Counted from the first letter of the stretch, positions 1-15,000 are shown. The stretch: 64,000 nt of DNA from Amphiduros pacificus (GCA_949316495.1 OX439010.1:22263766-22327765); one strand, 5' to 3'. Numbers and translations: made by a program. The notes: generated by a model not told the origin, from the letters alone.

Positions 1-525
1 TCACTCCTGGCAAGCTTCTTGTATTTATGTGCTTTCTTCTTTATGTGATCTCTTTCCTTCTTCAGTTCCTCATTCTGTCTTACAGCTTTCTTGTAGAGTT
101 TCTCAGTGTGACTCAGTTTCTTCCGAGTTGCCTTTAGTTCAATCTTGGTATTCTGGGAATATTGCAAATTAGTAAAAACAAATCAAACCCTTATCAGAGC
201 TCGCTAAATAAATTGCAAAATAGGTTGTTAATATAGTTATATATCTTGAGTTCTGTATATGGGTAACAACCTTGTATCAATTAACAATTCACTGGGATAT
301 AAAGAGTTAAAGACCATTTTGAAAACAGCATTTTAAATAAATGCTTCTTACAGACAACCACCCCGTATCTAAGTGAATTCAGGGTGTAAATTACAGGAAT
401 TGATATTTGTTAGAAGGCGATTTCCCCTATTTACTCACCTGTAACTCATCCAATATTATCTGTTGTGTATCCTCTATTTCTGAATCAAGGCTTTCAGCCA
501 GAACGCATTCCTCAGAGTCCGACAT
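1..525 (-). CDS. Small coiled-coil protein, first two coding exons (partial)
   Basis: Not a recognised family. Coding exon 1 is 439-525, with ATG at 525-523, and gives 29 residues starting MSDSEECVLAESLDSEIED. It ends CAG|GTGAGT, a strong donor. Exon 2 is 1-152, after the acceptor CCCAG|AA, in phase 0, and runs off the left edge. The join reads ...IILDELQ-NTKIELKATRKKLSH... The exon 2 part is highly charged, Lys/Glu-rich and heptad-like (LYKKAVRQNEELKKERDHI), so a coiled coil is predicted. An acidic N-terminus leads into a basic coiled coil, with no signal peptide or membrane segment. The gene is divergent from the FAM221B-like gene. Splice sites, frame continuity and composition support a real gene; the function is unknown. 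Confidence 0.72.
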
Positions 526-1981
526 GTTTCCATTCGTCAAACCTGAATCATTCAATAATGGTCAGTAGAGTGCTATAATTGGCATTATAAAATCTTGATA
601 CATATTTTTCATTTCTGAATTTAAATGCTTAATGACTGTAAATATTATATGCTACAACTTTTTGAATTGTTTTGTGAATTCCCTGAGATAAAATGTACTT
701 GAAATTAGTGGTGCGACTATGTCTTTAAATCAATTTGAAAAAAGCTGATTTTTACCAGACTGAATATATTTGTGCTGCACTGAATGTGGCAAACAGGAAA
801 AATGCCAAAAATACAGTTGGCCCTGTAGGTTCAAATTTAAATTCGTTTTTATATATTCTATTTATCAGATTGGGCTGAAAAAATATCTTTATTTCTGATA
901 GCGTGCTGAGAAAATTAAAAAAAATTAAGGCAAGGGTATTCTTATAACATCAATGGTCCCATTTTATTGATCCACTGCTGACACTATGTGTGTAACTCTG
1001 TGATTGGTTTGGTCATGGTGAAAGTGTTGTCATTTCCAGCGGGTTGTTATTGGTCTTTTCTATGGCCAAAATGGTTTGAACCATTGTCGCCACTATTGAG
1101 TGCTCACCATGGACCATGAATAAGATTCTAATTTACCATTTCACCATTGTTTATGAATATATGTATATCTTTATGAAGTAAACAAAGTAAAAGTAGTGCT
1201 TGATGACACCATTTCGCACAAAATCAAAGAAATTTCAACACGAAAACATCATCTTAGGCCATTGATGAGTAAAATTGTCAGTTCACATTACTTGGAAAGG
1301 ATCTGCACCTGTTTTGAGTGTGTGCTTTGTTTACTTGCAGCTCACTGCATGTGCTGGTCAATGACGTTATGTCAATGGTTGGGACAAGCACGAGGCGATG
1401 ATGTAATGCATATAAGATACACTTCAAGAACGGAAACAAAAAACCCAGGATTTCCTTACTGTGATGTATACAGAGCATTATAAATGATGTACTTCAGACT
1501 GCATATGCAGAATGCATTGATAAAACAATCCTAAAGAAAAATATTCCAAAATATTGAATATCTTTCATATTTAAGGAAACTTTCTTGGCTGTAGAAAATT
1601 AAGATCACTTTTGTGCCTGGAAGTACATGTATATTCACATGAGCACTAAATAGTGATTGATTTGCAGAACAATTTATATAAATCCAAGTACTTCTGGGTA
1701 CCAAAGTGATCTGAATTTTTTTTTTGAATCCCTACGGCTGACTTTAAAACAAATTAAAGCAACTTTTCAAAGTGCATTTAGAATATTACAATCACCGAAC
1801 ACAAGAGAATTCATTTAGAAGATGGCCAGATACACATTTGAAGGGAGAACAGTTGTTTGCACAGATTACAACATCATTTGCATACTTTTGTGCTAGACAC
1901 AACTTTGCATACATGTGTGCTAGATAATTTATTCTAATGCCAAATTAAACATTTTCAAGGGACTGAAAAAGATAATCTCAC

Positions 1982-3180
1982 CTGATCCATCTGTATGCAC
2001 TGATTATTTCAATCTCTGTGTGTTTATTTTAGTTTTTGTTCTGATTGTTGTAATTTTTGTCCTGTTTTTTGTAATTTTTGTTTTGATACTTGTTTTGTGT
2101 GAGTGTGTATATAATTAACCAATCAGTCTGAGACATAAAGCTGTTAAAAGAGTCAATCAATCAGATAAACTATATAAGGCTGATGAGTGGCCCACATTGG
2201 TCTCTATCTTTACTTAGAGGATTAAGACAGAACCTAGCCTAGAATTTGCTCAATTTTATTTGTCTGGACATGGAATGATGGGTTTAGTGTGTTGCTGGTG
2301 TGCTTACACAGGTCACTGTTAAACGGCGGCCTGATCACTCTGTAATCATTAAAACTCACAAAATATCCTTTGAGAAGGCTAGCTGGTCCTAAAAGCCAAA
2401 CTAATGCTCACAAGAAAAAGTAGAAAGTATGAACGGTTGAACAGTGACCCATAGGCCCCCTGCCAATCCCTCCGACCAATGATTAAATGAAGGAGTTCTG
2501 GTTTCAGTAAAGTTGTACAGTTCCAATGGAAAAAACAACAACATGGAGATCCGCAATTGGCCTATGCAAAATGACCAGTCATCACTGATTTCATACGACA
2601 CTGTCGTCAACAGTGCACATGCAAACATGTGCCTCACAATTACATGTGAGTCATACATGTGCCTCGCATATGAGCAAAAGAAACAAGATCGAGTTGAACG
2701 ATCCATGATGTAAGTCTCTGTCGCGGGGCACCCTCACACTGCGAATGAGATTGAGCGTAAAAGGGTGATACTGACACTAATAATTTAGTGATACTGTTTC
2801 ACTTTCAGCAGTGATTAGTTGATACAGAGATATATTTTTGGGTTAAATGTCTCTGGTTGATAATGTTCCTCAACTTGACTTGCTTGCAATGAAGTTGCAT
2901 GCTTCTTAGCCTCAACTTCAGGGATTCAAGCACTGTTCCTGCTTCTGATAAGATGGCAAACTATGTGTGTACACTTTTGTTGGATAGTCTCCTCTCTGCA
3001 GTTAATTTTCTCGTTATTTTGTGGGAGAATATGAGATTGGTTTTGACATACTTACCAAATATTGTAGCAAATTTACATTCACAGTCCAACTACCAACTCA
3101 ACTTCGTCCATCTTTGATAACGCAAAATACCGCGAAAACGACGTGATTACAAACGAGAACAAAACAATAGCAGATGCTAT
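1982..3180 (-). promoter_or_regulatory. Candidate 5' leader region of the coiled-coil gene
   Basis: On the minus strand there are good donor sites at 3056/3055 (TTTG|GTAAGTATG) and 1982/1981 (GATCAG|GTGAGA). An acceptor-like GATTCAG lies just above the ATG exon near 540. The stretch 3110-3190 is locally richer in CpG than its surroundings. This fits a spliced 5' UTR with a start site near 3.1-3.2 kb, but no transcript evidence is available. The remainder of 526-3055 holds no gene I can support. Confidence 0.25.
2119..2205 (+). promoter_or_regulatory. CCAAT plus TATA promoter-like motif pair
   Basis: A perfect NF-Y type CCAATCAG at 2119-2126 is followed by TATATAAG at 2171-2178, about 45 bases downstream, with a possible start near 2205. 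No ORF follows that I can support, so this may be the promoter of a non-coding transcript or of an old repeat. Confidence 0.25.
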
Positions 3181-6054
3181 TTCCACCTGTCAAACGTGTT
3201 TATCGTGTTGATTAGTAATTTTGAACTCCATTCATTATTACTCCAAGATTATTACAAGTTTCCATGTATATTACTGGAACGACGAATCCTAATGTACTTT
3301 TGGAGATTGTCAAACCCTGACAAAAAGTAGGCAAGCGTCATTTCTCCATGGCAACTATAATAAACTAGGTCATTTCGTCCTGGATCAGTGTTGGTAAATA
3401 AACAAGCACTACATCCAGAAGGATTGCTGACAGTGTGCATGAGCATCAAAATTATCTTGGCAAAGGCTTCACCATAAATGAATGGTGGGTTTATTTAAGT
3501 TAAAATCGATGATGATCCTCTGCTGACAGATATCAACGTTGATAAAGATTCAATCTTCAAATCTTTGATTTTGAGTTTGAGTGTGTCTTACTCTTAGTTT
3601 GCTCTAAACAACCATTATGATCAAGATATGTGCTCACTGCTCGTGTAATGAGCATGTCCCACTGTTTCATTTTGTGCTGAGTGATTAAGTTTGTCAATTA
3701 TTTTTTTGTACAATGTTACCTTCTGTCTTGTAAATTGTAAATAGCCTCAACTTGAACTCGCAGCACATGATAATTATAAATAGCTTCACAGCACCATTCA
3801 TGATAATTTTAATTATACCCAAAGCCATTGGCCAAATAGACTTGAAATCCACTGTTTCTAGAAACACCATGCACTGCCAATCAAATTTAAGTTTCCTGAG
3901 GCACTAAATGAACTCGACCTCCAGCGATTGACTGTAGCAGTTATTTTTTACCCCATGTCATAGTCTTTCCCAGTCATATTATCTATAAATGCAAATCCGT
4001 GTGCATTCTGTAGTGTCTTTTCTCCAGTTTTTTTACCCGATATTAAACTTGACAATGTGAAATGGCATATAGAAGAGTCCAAGTGATGACGTCATGGAAG
4101 CACAAAGGGAGAAACACCATATTACGTCAGAAGCACCACAACTGGAGCTTCTGATTGTTGCTGTCACTCCTATAATTAGACTGACCCACTTTCACCAGAT
4201 TGTGCATAATCGTAAACAATGGCAAAACAATGCTGAGATCAAGAAAAGACAAAGAATTTTTTTCTTACAAGCCTTAAATCCAATGTTGAATTAATGGAAA
4301 CATCTTTCCTTTAAAATCTGTTGCCAGAGAACAAGTTCTTTTGGAGTGCGCACTTAAATTGGATGGGCAAAGGCTTTTTCCCTTTGGTTATTTTTTTAAA
4401 AATCTGATAGTCAAGCAGGTTGTCAAGCAGGCTGCCATTAGCCAATGAGAATTGAGATAAGTTGGGGCTATGTAACATGCATTTTGATTGGCCAAATTCA
4501 TCTTCTCAAGTCTGCTCCGGGATAGGATTTAAATGCTCATTTATGAAGCAATTTCCAGAAAATGTTCACAAACATTACAGAAAAGAAATGATCAGCACAG
4601 CTCTAAGGCCTTTGGCCTATGTCTTTATGTAAAGAAAAGAGTTAAAAGAAATAAGATATTTACTTTTTATTTTATTACTCAGCATCTGTCACAAATCAAT
4701 GGTGTCTGCACAGATTAAAAGTATTGCATCCAAACAAGGTGAAGGTCACTTCCCTGCTGACATCTCAATGAAATGTGGCTTGTAAGGCTTGTATTTAGCA
4801 CAGAACTATTTATTGCAATATTCAAGATAGACAGATTTATGATTTTTTAGTATATTCACTCTATCTCGTTTGCAGTTAAATACTATTTGAGTTTGTATAT
4901 TTGTGATGAACAATCTTACAGAAGGCCATTTTTATTTTATTGAAATGTGTGGAAAGCATATATATGTATGGGAAAATCAATTAAATTAGGTGATTTAAGC
5001 CTTTGCATTAGTTTACACCAACTCAAAGTAACCTTCAAGAACAAGTCAAATCCATCTCTGTTATAGAAAACTGCTTATGTCATGGGCAACAATAGGAAAT
5101 GGCTAAATATATCAGATAAAATGGTTCAGTTAAATCTGAAATGAAATAGGCAAGAAAAGAATCACAGGACTAAGTTGAGAATCACAAGAAATAGTCAAGT
5201 AGAGTATCACAGGAAATAGTCAAGTAGATTATCACAGGAAATTGATCAAAGAGAGTATCACAGCATTTGGACAACTAAAAAATAAACAAAAACAGAAAAT
5301 AAACAAGTAGAATATTATAGAAAATGGTAGAGGATCACAAGACATGATAAAGTATCAAAGAAATGAGAAATGTGGACAATGACAGGAAATAGTTAAAGCT
5401 TTCATGAAATCTGATTTTCAAGCTCTTTTTATTTGCATAATATGTCTCAATTCTAAACTTTGGGATGCTAATACCCGTCATATTACCCAAACTTAAATTT
5501 CTGTGTTATTTGACGATAGATGAGTTTTATGCAAAAACCTGTCATCAAACTTTGCTAAGCTGACCAACGATTAAGTGCAGACACCTACTTAGTAAGGGTT
5601 TGCTTGCACATAATGGCACACCTTCAGATTGGGACATTTTCTATTTCATATTTATATCCGATTTAAACAAAGAAAATACAGTAATGATAACATGGTATGA
5701 TGATGTCATGGCATGATGACATCATCACTCACAAAACAGAGAGTTCAGCATGATAGCATAATGCCAATTGATGAGTGATTTTTTTGTTTTGTTTGTTGAA
5801 ATTTTTGTTTTGCTTGTTGAAATTTTTGTTTTGTTTGTTGAAATTTGTGTTCTGTTTGTTGAAATTTTAGTTTTGTTCTTTTGAAAAAATTTTTTTTATT
5901 GTTTGAATATATAATTTAATTTCTGTACTGTTTATTTTTTCCCGTGCTACATGTGGAGAACCACCTTTCCTGTTTAAAATAATGGCATTTTTTTTCAAAT
6001 AATGGAGCCAGCTTCCAATTCAAACCATCCTTGATGATTTGTTATCTTATTCAG
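3181..6054. other. Intergenic DNA upstream of the FAM221B-like gene
   Basis: No coding gene seen. The stretch 4435-4500 has a CCAAT box (AGCCAATGAG) and an inverted one (GATTGGCC), a candidate promoter for the downstream gene. Between 5155 and 5400 there are degenerate short repeats around 'tatcacaggaaatagtcaag'. Five copies of a T-rich 22-bp unit built on 'gtttgttgaaatttttgtttt' lie at 5778-5890. Confidence 0.4.
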
Positions 6055-9000
6055 ATGAGCCATACCAAAAAACCCAAGTCATCAGGGGGCAAAGGTTTTC
6101 CCATCAAATCAGCAGGGACCAGGCAAAACCAGGTATATATTATTACTAAATTACCTAATTTAAAACCTTCTCCTCATTGTTTGGGACCAATATGTTTTAT
6201 GCTTTTCATTGAACTTATATTTATGAAGAATATCATTAATAACATAATAATATGTAAAAATCTGGAAAACTGAGATACATCTCATTAAATTATTTCGGAT
6301 CAAACTGCTTAACGTTCAAGATACCTATCAAACTGTATGAGAGTAGAGTATATTTTTGCCAGATTGATAGATAGATATACACATCCTTTTTAGGGTGACA
6401 GCAAAGCAGTTGTACCAAGATCCAGCCGGCAGGTGGCACAAGTAGGATCACAACAGCAAAGTATCATCGTCCCGAAAGGTAAACAAATTATGCTGAGATG
6501 TTTCATTCTCACCTATAATTTATATTTAATGACAGGAAGGATTATTCTGATTTGCACAGTTGATCCACAAGGGGTTTGGATAATAGAAGTATGAATTTCG
6601 TATAAAACAATGAAAGTAAAATAAATTCCATTATCACAATATAATCAACATTTCTTCGTCAATTTTTGGCATATAAATATGCAATAACACAATGTTTTCA
6701 CAAATTATGAAAAAAGGAGACTTTAAGAGGCTCTGCCTGTAAAAACCTGCAAAATCTGCAAAATGTGGCGAAGGGTGTCCTCACAGATCAAAACAAGCCA
6801 TATGTCATTTCAAAGGGTAGGGTTGAACTAAGATTTTGTTCATTTCTCATGTGATTTAGGTGTCTTGTGATTCTGTTTTACTTGTATTGTTTATTGAATA
6901 GCAAAAATGACAAATGTGATTCTTCATTTTTTCCTCAGGGTTTAAAAAAGAAAAAATTAAAAAGTCCCCGCAAATTTTATCATTGATGTTGGTAATATAG
7001 GTGTTGCTGTATGTTGCCATAATAGTGAGAATTCTGGATCTAGTTGACCTTGGGAAAAAACTGTCCATAAACTTGCCTTGTTTTTTACATTTTGGCTCTA
7101 GTTCCAAACATGGCCACCAGGGGCCAAGGATCAAGTAAAGGTCAAATATGAAAATCTAAAGACTGGTCCTATATAATAAATATATGCATCATAGATCAAT
7201 AACATTTCATTAAGAAATATTTTGATGCAAATATTGCAGAATTTAGGGATTTTTATTTTTCAAATGTGTGTTTTTTGTTAAAAAGGGGTACCCTGACTTT
7301 GAGGTGTTTAAATGATGTTACCATGGCAACCATCAATTTCTGAAAAAAATCCTTGGCAAAAATCTTAGTTAAACCCTACCCTTTGAAATCTGTGAGAACA
7401 CCCTTTGCCACATTTTGCAGGTTTTTAAAGGCAGAGCCTCTTAACATCTGGAGTTGTTTTAAAGCTTTACTTCTAATTTTGATCAAATTCAAATCAGAGT
7501 CATCAGAAATGATTTGGCAAGACTGATTTTTCCCTTCTTTATTCTATGACTGTGCAATAATATTGATATTGTTTAATGGAAACAAGCATGGTTACATTAT
7601 TAATTAATATTTTAAAAGCCTTTAATATTCAGGTTACAGAGCAAGGCCAGTGCAACCAGCCAAAAACTATGATGTTGTATCATTTGCCCGTGCTATGAAT
7701 GATGACTTTGGACCTCAAGTCAAGGCCTTGTTTGACCCTGAGAGAGAAGCTGCCCTTGACGCACAGCAAACAGGTAAAAACATAGCCAACACAATTGTCT
7801 GGTTGGTATTTTAATATAAATAAGCACTAAAAAAGGATACAAATGAGAATTTTTCACCAATACATTGTTTTGTTCGGAGTAAAATATATAACTGGTGCCC
7901 AAGAAATCAGGATCATTTGCCAGAGGTATTGGCTCAAAAATGATATAGTTTCATTTAAAACAATGACCATATTGTATTTTTACATAATTCCATTTCACTT
8001 TTAGGTGTTTATATAGGATGGCGCTGTCCACAGTTTAATCATGACTGTCAGAGAGTAGGAAGAATGTCCAAATGTTTCTGTGGGCATTTACTTGGTGAAC
8101 ATGCAAAATATAATGGTAATCTGCTACTTAAACATTTCTAGTGTGAGCAATATTAATCTCCTTTCCTTAAGAACAAAGACCAATTAGCAACATATGATAT
8201 TCTGTCTACATGTATACTATTCTGTCCATAATTTCAAAAACAAACAACATACAACTATCCAACCTGGTAATTGATTATATTCTTATTTATATATCCATTG
8301 AATATTTTTTTGTCTGTATCCCTTGGCTGATTTAATTACTTTACCCTTGTCATATTCCCACGCAGAAAAGCTTGCTTAAAGCATAGCTAAAACACTGCCT
8401 AATTATAATGATGAGGCCAACTTGTGTACTTGTGGACAGATCTTTATCCAACACAAAAGGATTAATTTACAAGTCAAAAGATTCATCTCTTGAAAAGGAT
8501 TCAATAAGTTTCTCATCTTGCACTGAATGCAGGGGTTTGTTATTATAGGACGCAGTGTGATGGTACCATGCATGCAAGGAAGATGTAAATGCAAGGGGTT
8601 TGCCTGGATCCCATCCCGCCCAGAGGATGTGGGAGAATTCTGGTTTAAAAGGAGACGTGACTTCGATCCCAGCACCTGGAGAGCCAAGTGTCGGTGTAAG
8701 CATTCCCATGAGGAGCATGATCCAACTGGTTTACGACGATGCAAATCCCGGGGTAAGCATGAATCCATACTGATTCAGATCATATACAACCCTCGATGAG
8801 CATGATTCCATACTGACTCAGATCATATACAGCCCTAGGTGAGCATGATTCCATACTGACTCAGATCATATACAGCCCTCGATGAGCATGATTCCATACT
8901 GACTCAGATCATATACGGCCCTAGGTGAGCATGATTCCATACTGACTCAGATCATATACGGCCCTAGGTGAGCATGATTCCATACTGACTCAGATCATAT

Positions 9001-12000
9001 ACGGCCCTAGGTGAGCATGGTTCCATACTGACTCAGATCATATACAGATCATATACAGCCCTAGGTGAGCATGATTCCATACTGACTCAGATCATATACA
9101 GCCCTAGGTGAGCATGATTCCATACTGACTCAGATCATATACGGCCCAAGGTGAGCATGATTCCATACTGACTCAGATCATATACGGCCCTAGGTGAGCA
9201 TGATTCCATACTGACTCAGATCATATACGGCCCTAGGTGAGCATGATTCCATACTGACTCAGATCATATACAGCCCTAGGTGAGCATGATTCCATACTGA
9301 CTCAGATCATATACGGCCCTAGGAGGGCATGATTCCATACTGACTCAGATCATATACGGCCCTAGGTGAGCATGGTTCCATACTGACTCAGATCATATAC
9401 AGCCCTAGGTGAGCATGATTCCATACTGACTCAGATCATATACAGCCCTAGGTGGGCATGATTCCATACTGACTCAGATCATATATGGCCCTAGGTGAGC
9501 ATGATTCCATACTGACTCAGATCATATACGGCCCTACGTGTCACAGATTCCATACTGACTCAGATCATATACGGCCCTAGGTGAGCATGATTCCATACTG
9601 ACTCAGATCATATATGGCCCTAGGTGAGCATGATTCCATACTGACTCAGATCATATACGGCCCTAGGTGAGCATGATTCCATACTGACTCAGATCATATA
9701 CGGCCCTAGGTGAGCATGATTCCATACTGACTCAGATCATATACGGCCCTAGGTGAGCATGATTCCATACTGACTCAGATCATATACGGCCCTAGGTGAG
9801 CATGGTTCCATACTGACTCAGATCATATACAGATCATATACAGCCCTAGGTGAGCATGATTCCATACTGACTCAGATCATATACAGCCCTAGGTGAGCAT
9901 GATTCCATACTGACTCAGATCATATACGGCCCAAGGTGAGCATGATTCCATACTGACTCAGATCATATACGGCCCTAGGTGAGCATGATTCCATACTGAC
10001 TCAGATCATATACGGCCCTAGGTGAGCATGATTCCATACTGACTCAGATCATATACAGCCCTAGGTGAGCATGATTCCATACTGACTCAGATCATATACG
10101 GCCCTAGGAGGGCATGATTCCATACTGACTCAGATCATATACGGCCCTAGGTGAGCATGGTTCCATACTGACTCAGATCATATACAGCCCTAGGTGAGCA
10201 TGATTCCATACTGACTCAGATCATATACAGCCCTAGGTGGGCATGATTCCATACTGACTCAGATCATATATGGCCCTAGGTGAGCATGATTCCATACTGA
10301 CTCAGATCATATACGGCCCTACGTGTCACAGATTCCATACTGACTCAGATCATATACGGCCCTAGGTGAGCATGATTCCATACTGACTCAGATCATATAT
10401 GGCCCTAGGTGAGCATGATTCCATACTGACTCAGATCATATATGGCCCTAGGTGAGCATGGTTCCATACTGACTCAGATCATATACTGCCCTAGGTGAGC
10501 ATGATTCCATACTGACTCAGATCATATACAGCCCTAGGTGAGCATGATTCCATACTGACTCAGATCATATATGGCCCTAGGTGAGCATGGTTCCATACTG
10601 ACTCAGATCATATACGGCCCTAGGTGAGCATGGTTCCATACTGACTCAGATCATATACAGCCCTAGGTGAGCATGGTTCCATACTGACTCAGATCATATA
10701 CTGCCCTAGGTGGGCATGATTCCATACTGACTCAGATCATATACAGCCCTAGGTGAGCATGATTCCATACTGACTCAGATCATATACAGCCCTGGGTGAG
10801 CATGATTCCATACTGACTCAGATCATATACGGCCCTGGGTGTCACAGATTCCATACTGACTCAGATCATATACGGCCCTAGGTGGGCATGATTCCATACT
10901 GACTCAGATCATATACAGCCCTAGGTGGGCATGATTCCATACTGACTCAGATCATATATGGCCCTAGGTGAGCATGATTCCATACTGACTCAGATCATAT
11001 ACAGCCCTAGGTGAGCATGATTCCATACTGACTCAGATCATATACAGCCCTAGGTGGGCATGATTCCATACTGACTCAGATCATATACGGCCCTAGGTGG
11101 GCCTGATTCCATACTGACTCAGATCATATACGGCCCTAGGTGAGCATGATTCCATACTGACTCAGATCATATACGGCCCTACGTGTCACAGATTCCATAC
11201 TGACTCAGATCATATACGGCCCTAGGTGAGCATGATTCCATACTGACTCAGATCATATACGGCCCTACGTGTCACAGATTCCATACTGACTCAGATCATA
11301 TACGGCCCTAGGTGGGCATGATTCCTTACTGACTCAGATCATATACAGCCCTAGGTGAGCATGATTCCATACTGACTCAGATCATATACAGCCCTAGGTG
11401 AGCATGATTCCATACTGACTCAGATCATATACGGCCCTAGGTGAGCATGATTCCATACTGACTCAGATCATATACAGCCCTAGGTGAGCATGATTCCATA
11501 CTGACTCAGATCATATACAGCCCTAGGTGGGCATGATTCCATACTGACTCAGATCATATACAGCCCTAGGTGGGCATGATTCCATACTGACTCAGATCAT
11601 ATACAGCCCTAGGTGGGCATGATTCCATACTGACTCAGATCATATACGGCCCTAGGTGGGCCTGATTCCATACTGACTCAGATCATATACGGCCCTACGT
11701 GTCACAGATTCCATACTGACTCAGATCATATACAGCCCTAGGTGAGCATGATTCCATACTGACTCAGATCATATACAGCCCTGGGTGAGCATGATTCCAT
11801 ACTGACTCAGATCATATACGGCCCTAGGTGGGCATGATTCCATACTGACTCAGATCATATACAGCCCTAGGTGAGCATGATTCCATACTGACTCAGATCA
11901 TATACAGCCCTAGGTGGGCATGATTCCATACTGACTCAGATCATATACGGCCCTAGGTGGGCCTGATTCCATACTGACTCAGATCATATACGGCCCTAGG

Positions 12001-15000
12001 TGAGCATGATTCCATACTGACTCAGATCATATACGGCCCTACGTGTCACAGATTCCATACTGACTCAGATCATATACGGCCCTAGGTGAGCATGATTCCA
12101 TACTGACTCAGATCATATACGGCCCTACGTGTCACAGATTCCATACTGACTCAGATCATATACGGCCCTAGGTGGGCATGATTCCTTACTGACTCAGATC
12201 ATATACAGCCCTAGGTGAGCATGATTCCATACTGACTCAGATCATATACAGCCCTAGGTGAGCATGATTCCATACTGACTCAGATCATATACGGCCCTAG
12301 GTGAGCATGATTCCATACTGACTCAGATCATATACAGCCCTAGGTGAGCATGATTCCATACTGACTCAGATCATATACAGCCCTAGGTGGGCATGATTCC
12401 ATACTGACTCAGATCATATACAGCCCTAGGTGGGCATGATTCCATACTGACTCAGATCATATACGGCCCTAGGTGGGCATGATTCCTTACTGACTCAGAT
12501 CATATACAGCCCTAGGTGAGCATGATTCCATACTGACTCAGATCATATACAGCCCTAGGTGAGCATGATTCCATACTGACTCAGATCATATATGGCCCTA
12601 GGTGAGCATGGTTCCATACTGACTCAGATCATATACGGCCCTAGGTGAGCATGGTTCCATACTGACTCAGATCATATACAGCCCTAGGTGAGCATGGTTC
12701 CATACTGACTCAGATCATATACTGCCCTAGGTGGGCATGATTCCATACTGACTCAGATCATATACAGCCCTAGGTGAGCATGATTCCATACTGACTCAGA
12801 TCATATACAGCCCTGGGTGAGCATGATTCCATACTGACTCAGATCATATACGGCCCTGGGTGTCACAGATTCCATACTGACTCAGATCATATACGGCCCT
12901 AGGTGGGCATGATTCCATACTGACTCAGATCATATACAGCCCTAGGTGGGCATGATTCCATACTGACTCAGATCATATATGGCCCTAGGTGAGCATGATT
13001 CCATACTGACTCAGATCATATACAGCCCTAGGTGAGCATGATTCCATACTGACTCAGATCATATACAGCCCTAGGTGGGCATGATTCCATACTGACTCAG
13101 ATCATATACGGCCCTAGGTGGGCCTGATTCCATACTGACTCAGATCATATACGGCCCTAGGTGAGCATGATTCCATACTGACTCAGATCATATACGGCCC
13201 TACGTGTCACAGATTCCATACTGACTCAGATCATATACGGCCCTAGGTGAGCATGATTCCATACTGACTCAGATCATATACGGCCCTACGTGTCACAGAT
13301 TCCATACTGACTCAGATCATATACGGCCCTAGGTGGGCATGATTCCTTACTGACTCAGATCATATACAGCCCTAGGTGAGCATGATTCCATACTGACTCA
13401 GATCATATACAGCCCTAGGTGAGCATGATTCCATACTGACTCAGATCATATACGGCCCTACGTGTCACAGATTCCATACTGACTCAGATCATATACAGCC
13501 CTAGGTGAGCATGATTCCATACTCCATGTACTCAGATTACTACTGCTTCAGGTTTTGTCACTCCCATTGCCAGTTCTAAAATGGGTCACCAAATGTCACC
13601 ACAATGATCAACATTTTTTGTTTATTGGTAAATTTCTTTTTAAATTCAATGTGAAAAAAGATATCTATTTGCACCTTGCACATTGTAAATATGTATTTTC
13701 TTTTTTATTTTTATACAAAAATAACCAAATTTACATGATATACATTTGTGGTGAAGTTCTTATAAGATAAGTTACAAGCTGTTCAGCATGTTTAGCTGCT
13801 GATAATAAATTTAACATTTTTTTTAATTTTCAGGATGTCATTGTTCTGCATTTGATTCAAACTTCCTGTGTGCAGCATGTGATAAGCACTGGGAGGAACA
13901 TGAAACATTCTTTGAGACAGATGCAGACCGCAAGGAAAAAGGACTTCCTGTTGGTAGGTGGATGTCATGGATGTCAGTTTCTAATGCTACTGTTGCAAAC
14001 TGTCTCGATGAAATTAAATAGTAAATTTATTAAGGATTCTCTCAGTAATTACTCCCACTATTATAAATGACTTTACCCCGAACATAATACCTGTAAATGC
14101 ACTTGTGAGACTACACTATTCAATTTTTTATTTTCCCACACTGGAACTGGTTCCAGAGTGGGAGAGTAGAATCCACTCAAAGTGGATTTTTTTTCTCTTC
14201 TCATGACATGAATAGGCGTTGACATCATGAGGTTGCAGAGATTCATCTTGCAATTGGCCATTCCCATGTTACAAATAGTCATGCAATTAATTAAAGCAAG
14301 TTTCATTAGTTGTTTTCATGTAACAATATGTGGTTCTTTAATGTTTCCTTTGATACCATGTGAGAGTACCTAAAGCTCTTGAATTATCACAGTTCTGTGA
14401 CCTCTGTGACTTCATGAAAGCTTGAAATCAACCAAAATGCACCTGCCATGATTATTATGTTTCACTGAATGTGCAATACTCTTGTGGTCTGTCAGTGTGT
14501 TAGACCTGCACCAATACATGTAGACAGACACTAATGGACAATCAGGCCTCTGTAAGCCATATCACTCCAGTGTCCCAATTTGAAAGTGCCCCATTGTTAG
14601 TAAACCTTTATTAAGCTGCTGTTTGCTTTGATGACCAGTGATCTTGTGCAAAGTTTGTTGACAAAGTGTTCAATGGATGATTTATAGTTTAGAAAAGGGA
14701 GGAGCATGACATTTTTCAAATGGCACATAAATCTGTATGGGGAAATATGATGGGTAATAACATTTATAAAGCATTATGATCTCCACTTAAATGTCAACCA
14801 CTGCAGTGCCACCTATGGGCCATCTGTATGCACTAAGGGATGGATGTGTCGTTTGCCATTGTGCATGTATCATTTCCATAATGCCAGCAATATTACATAT
14901 AGTAGTTATATCAAAATCAATACAATGTACACACTATATTGGAAAATGGCCATAATAATGCTCAGAGTTATTAGATTTAAAAGTTGCTTTAAAAAAACCT

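Noticed and set aside
2000-2400. Solo LTR suggested by the CCAAT/TATA pair and nearby ATTAAA
   Set aside because: No matching terminal repeat, TG...CA ends or target duplication could be found.
8753-13523. CRISPR-like array
   Set aside because: There are no unique spacers between repeats. It is a head-to-tail minisatellite in an animal intron.
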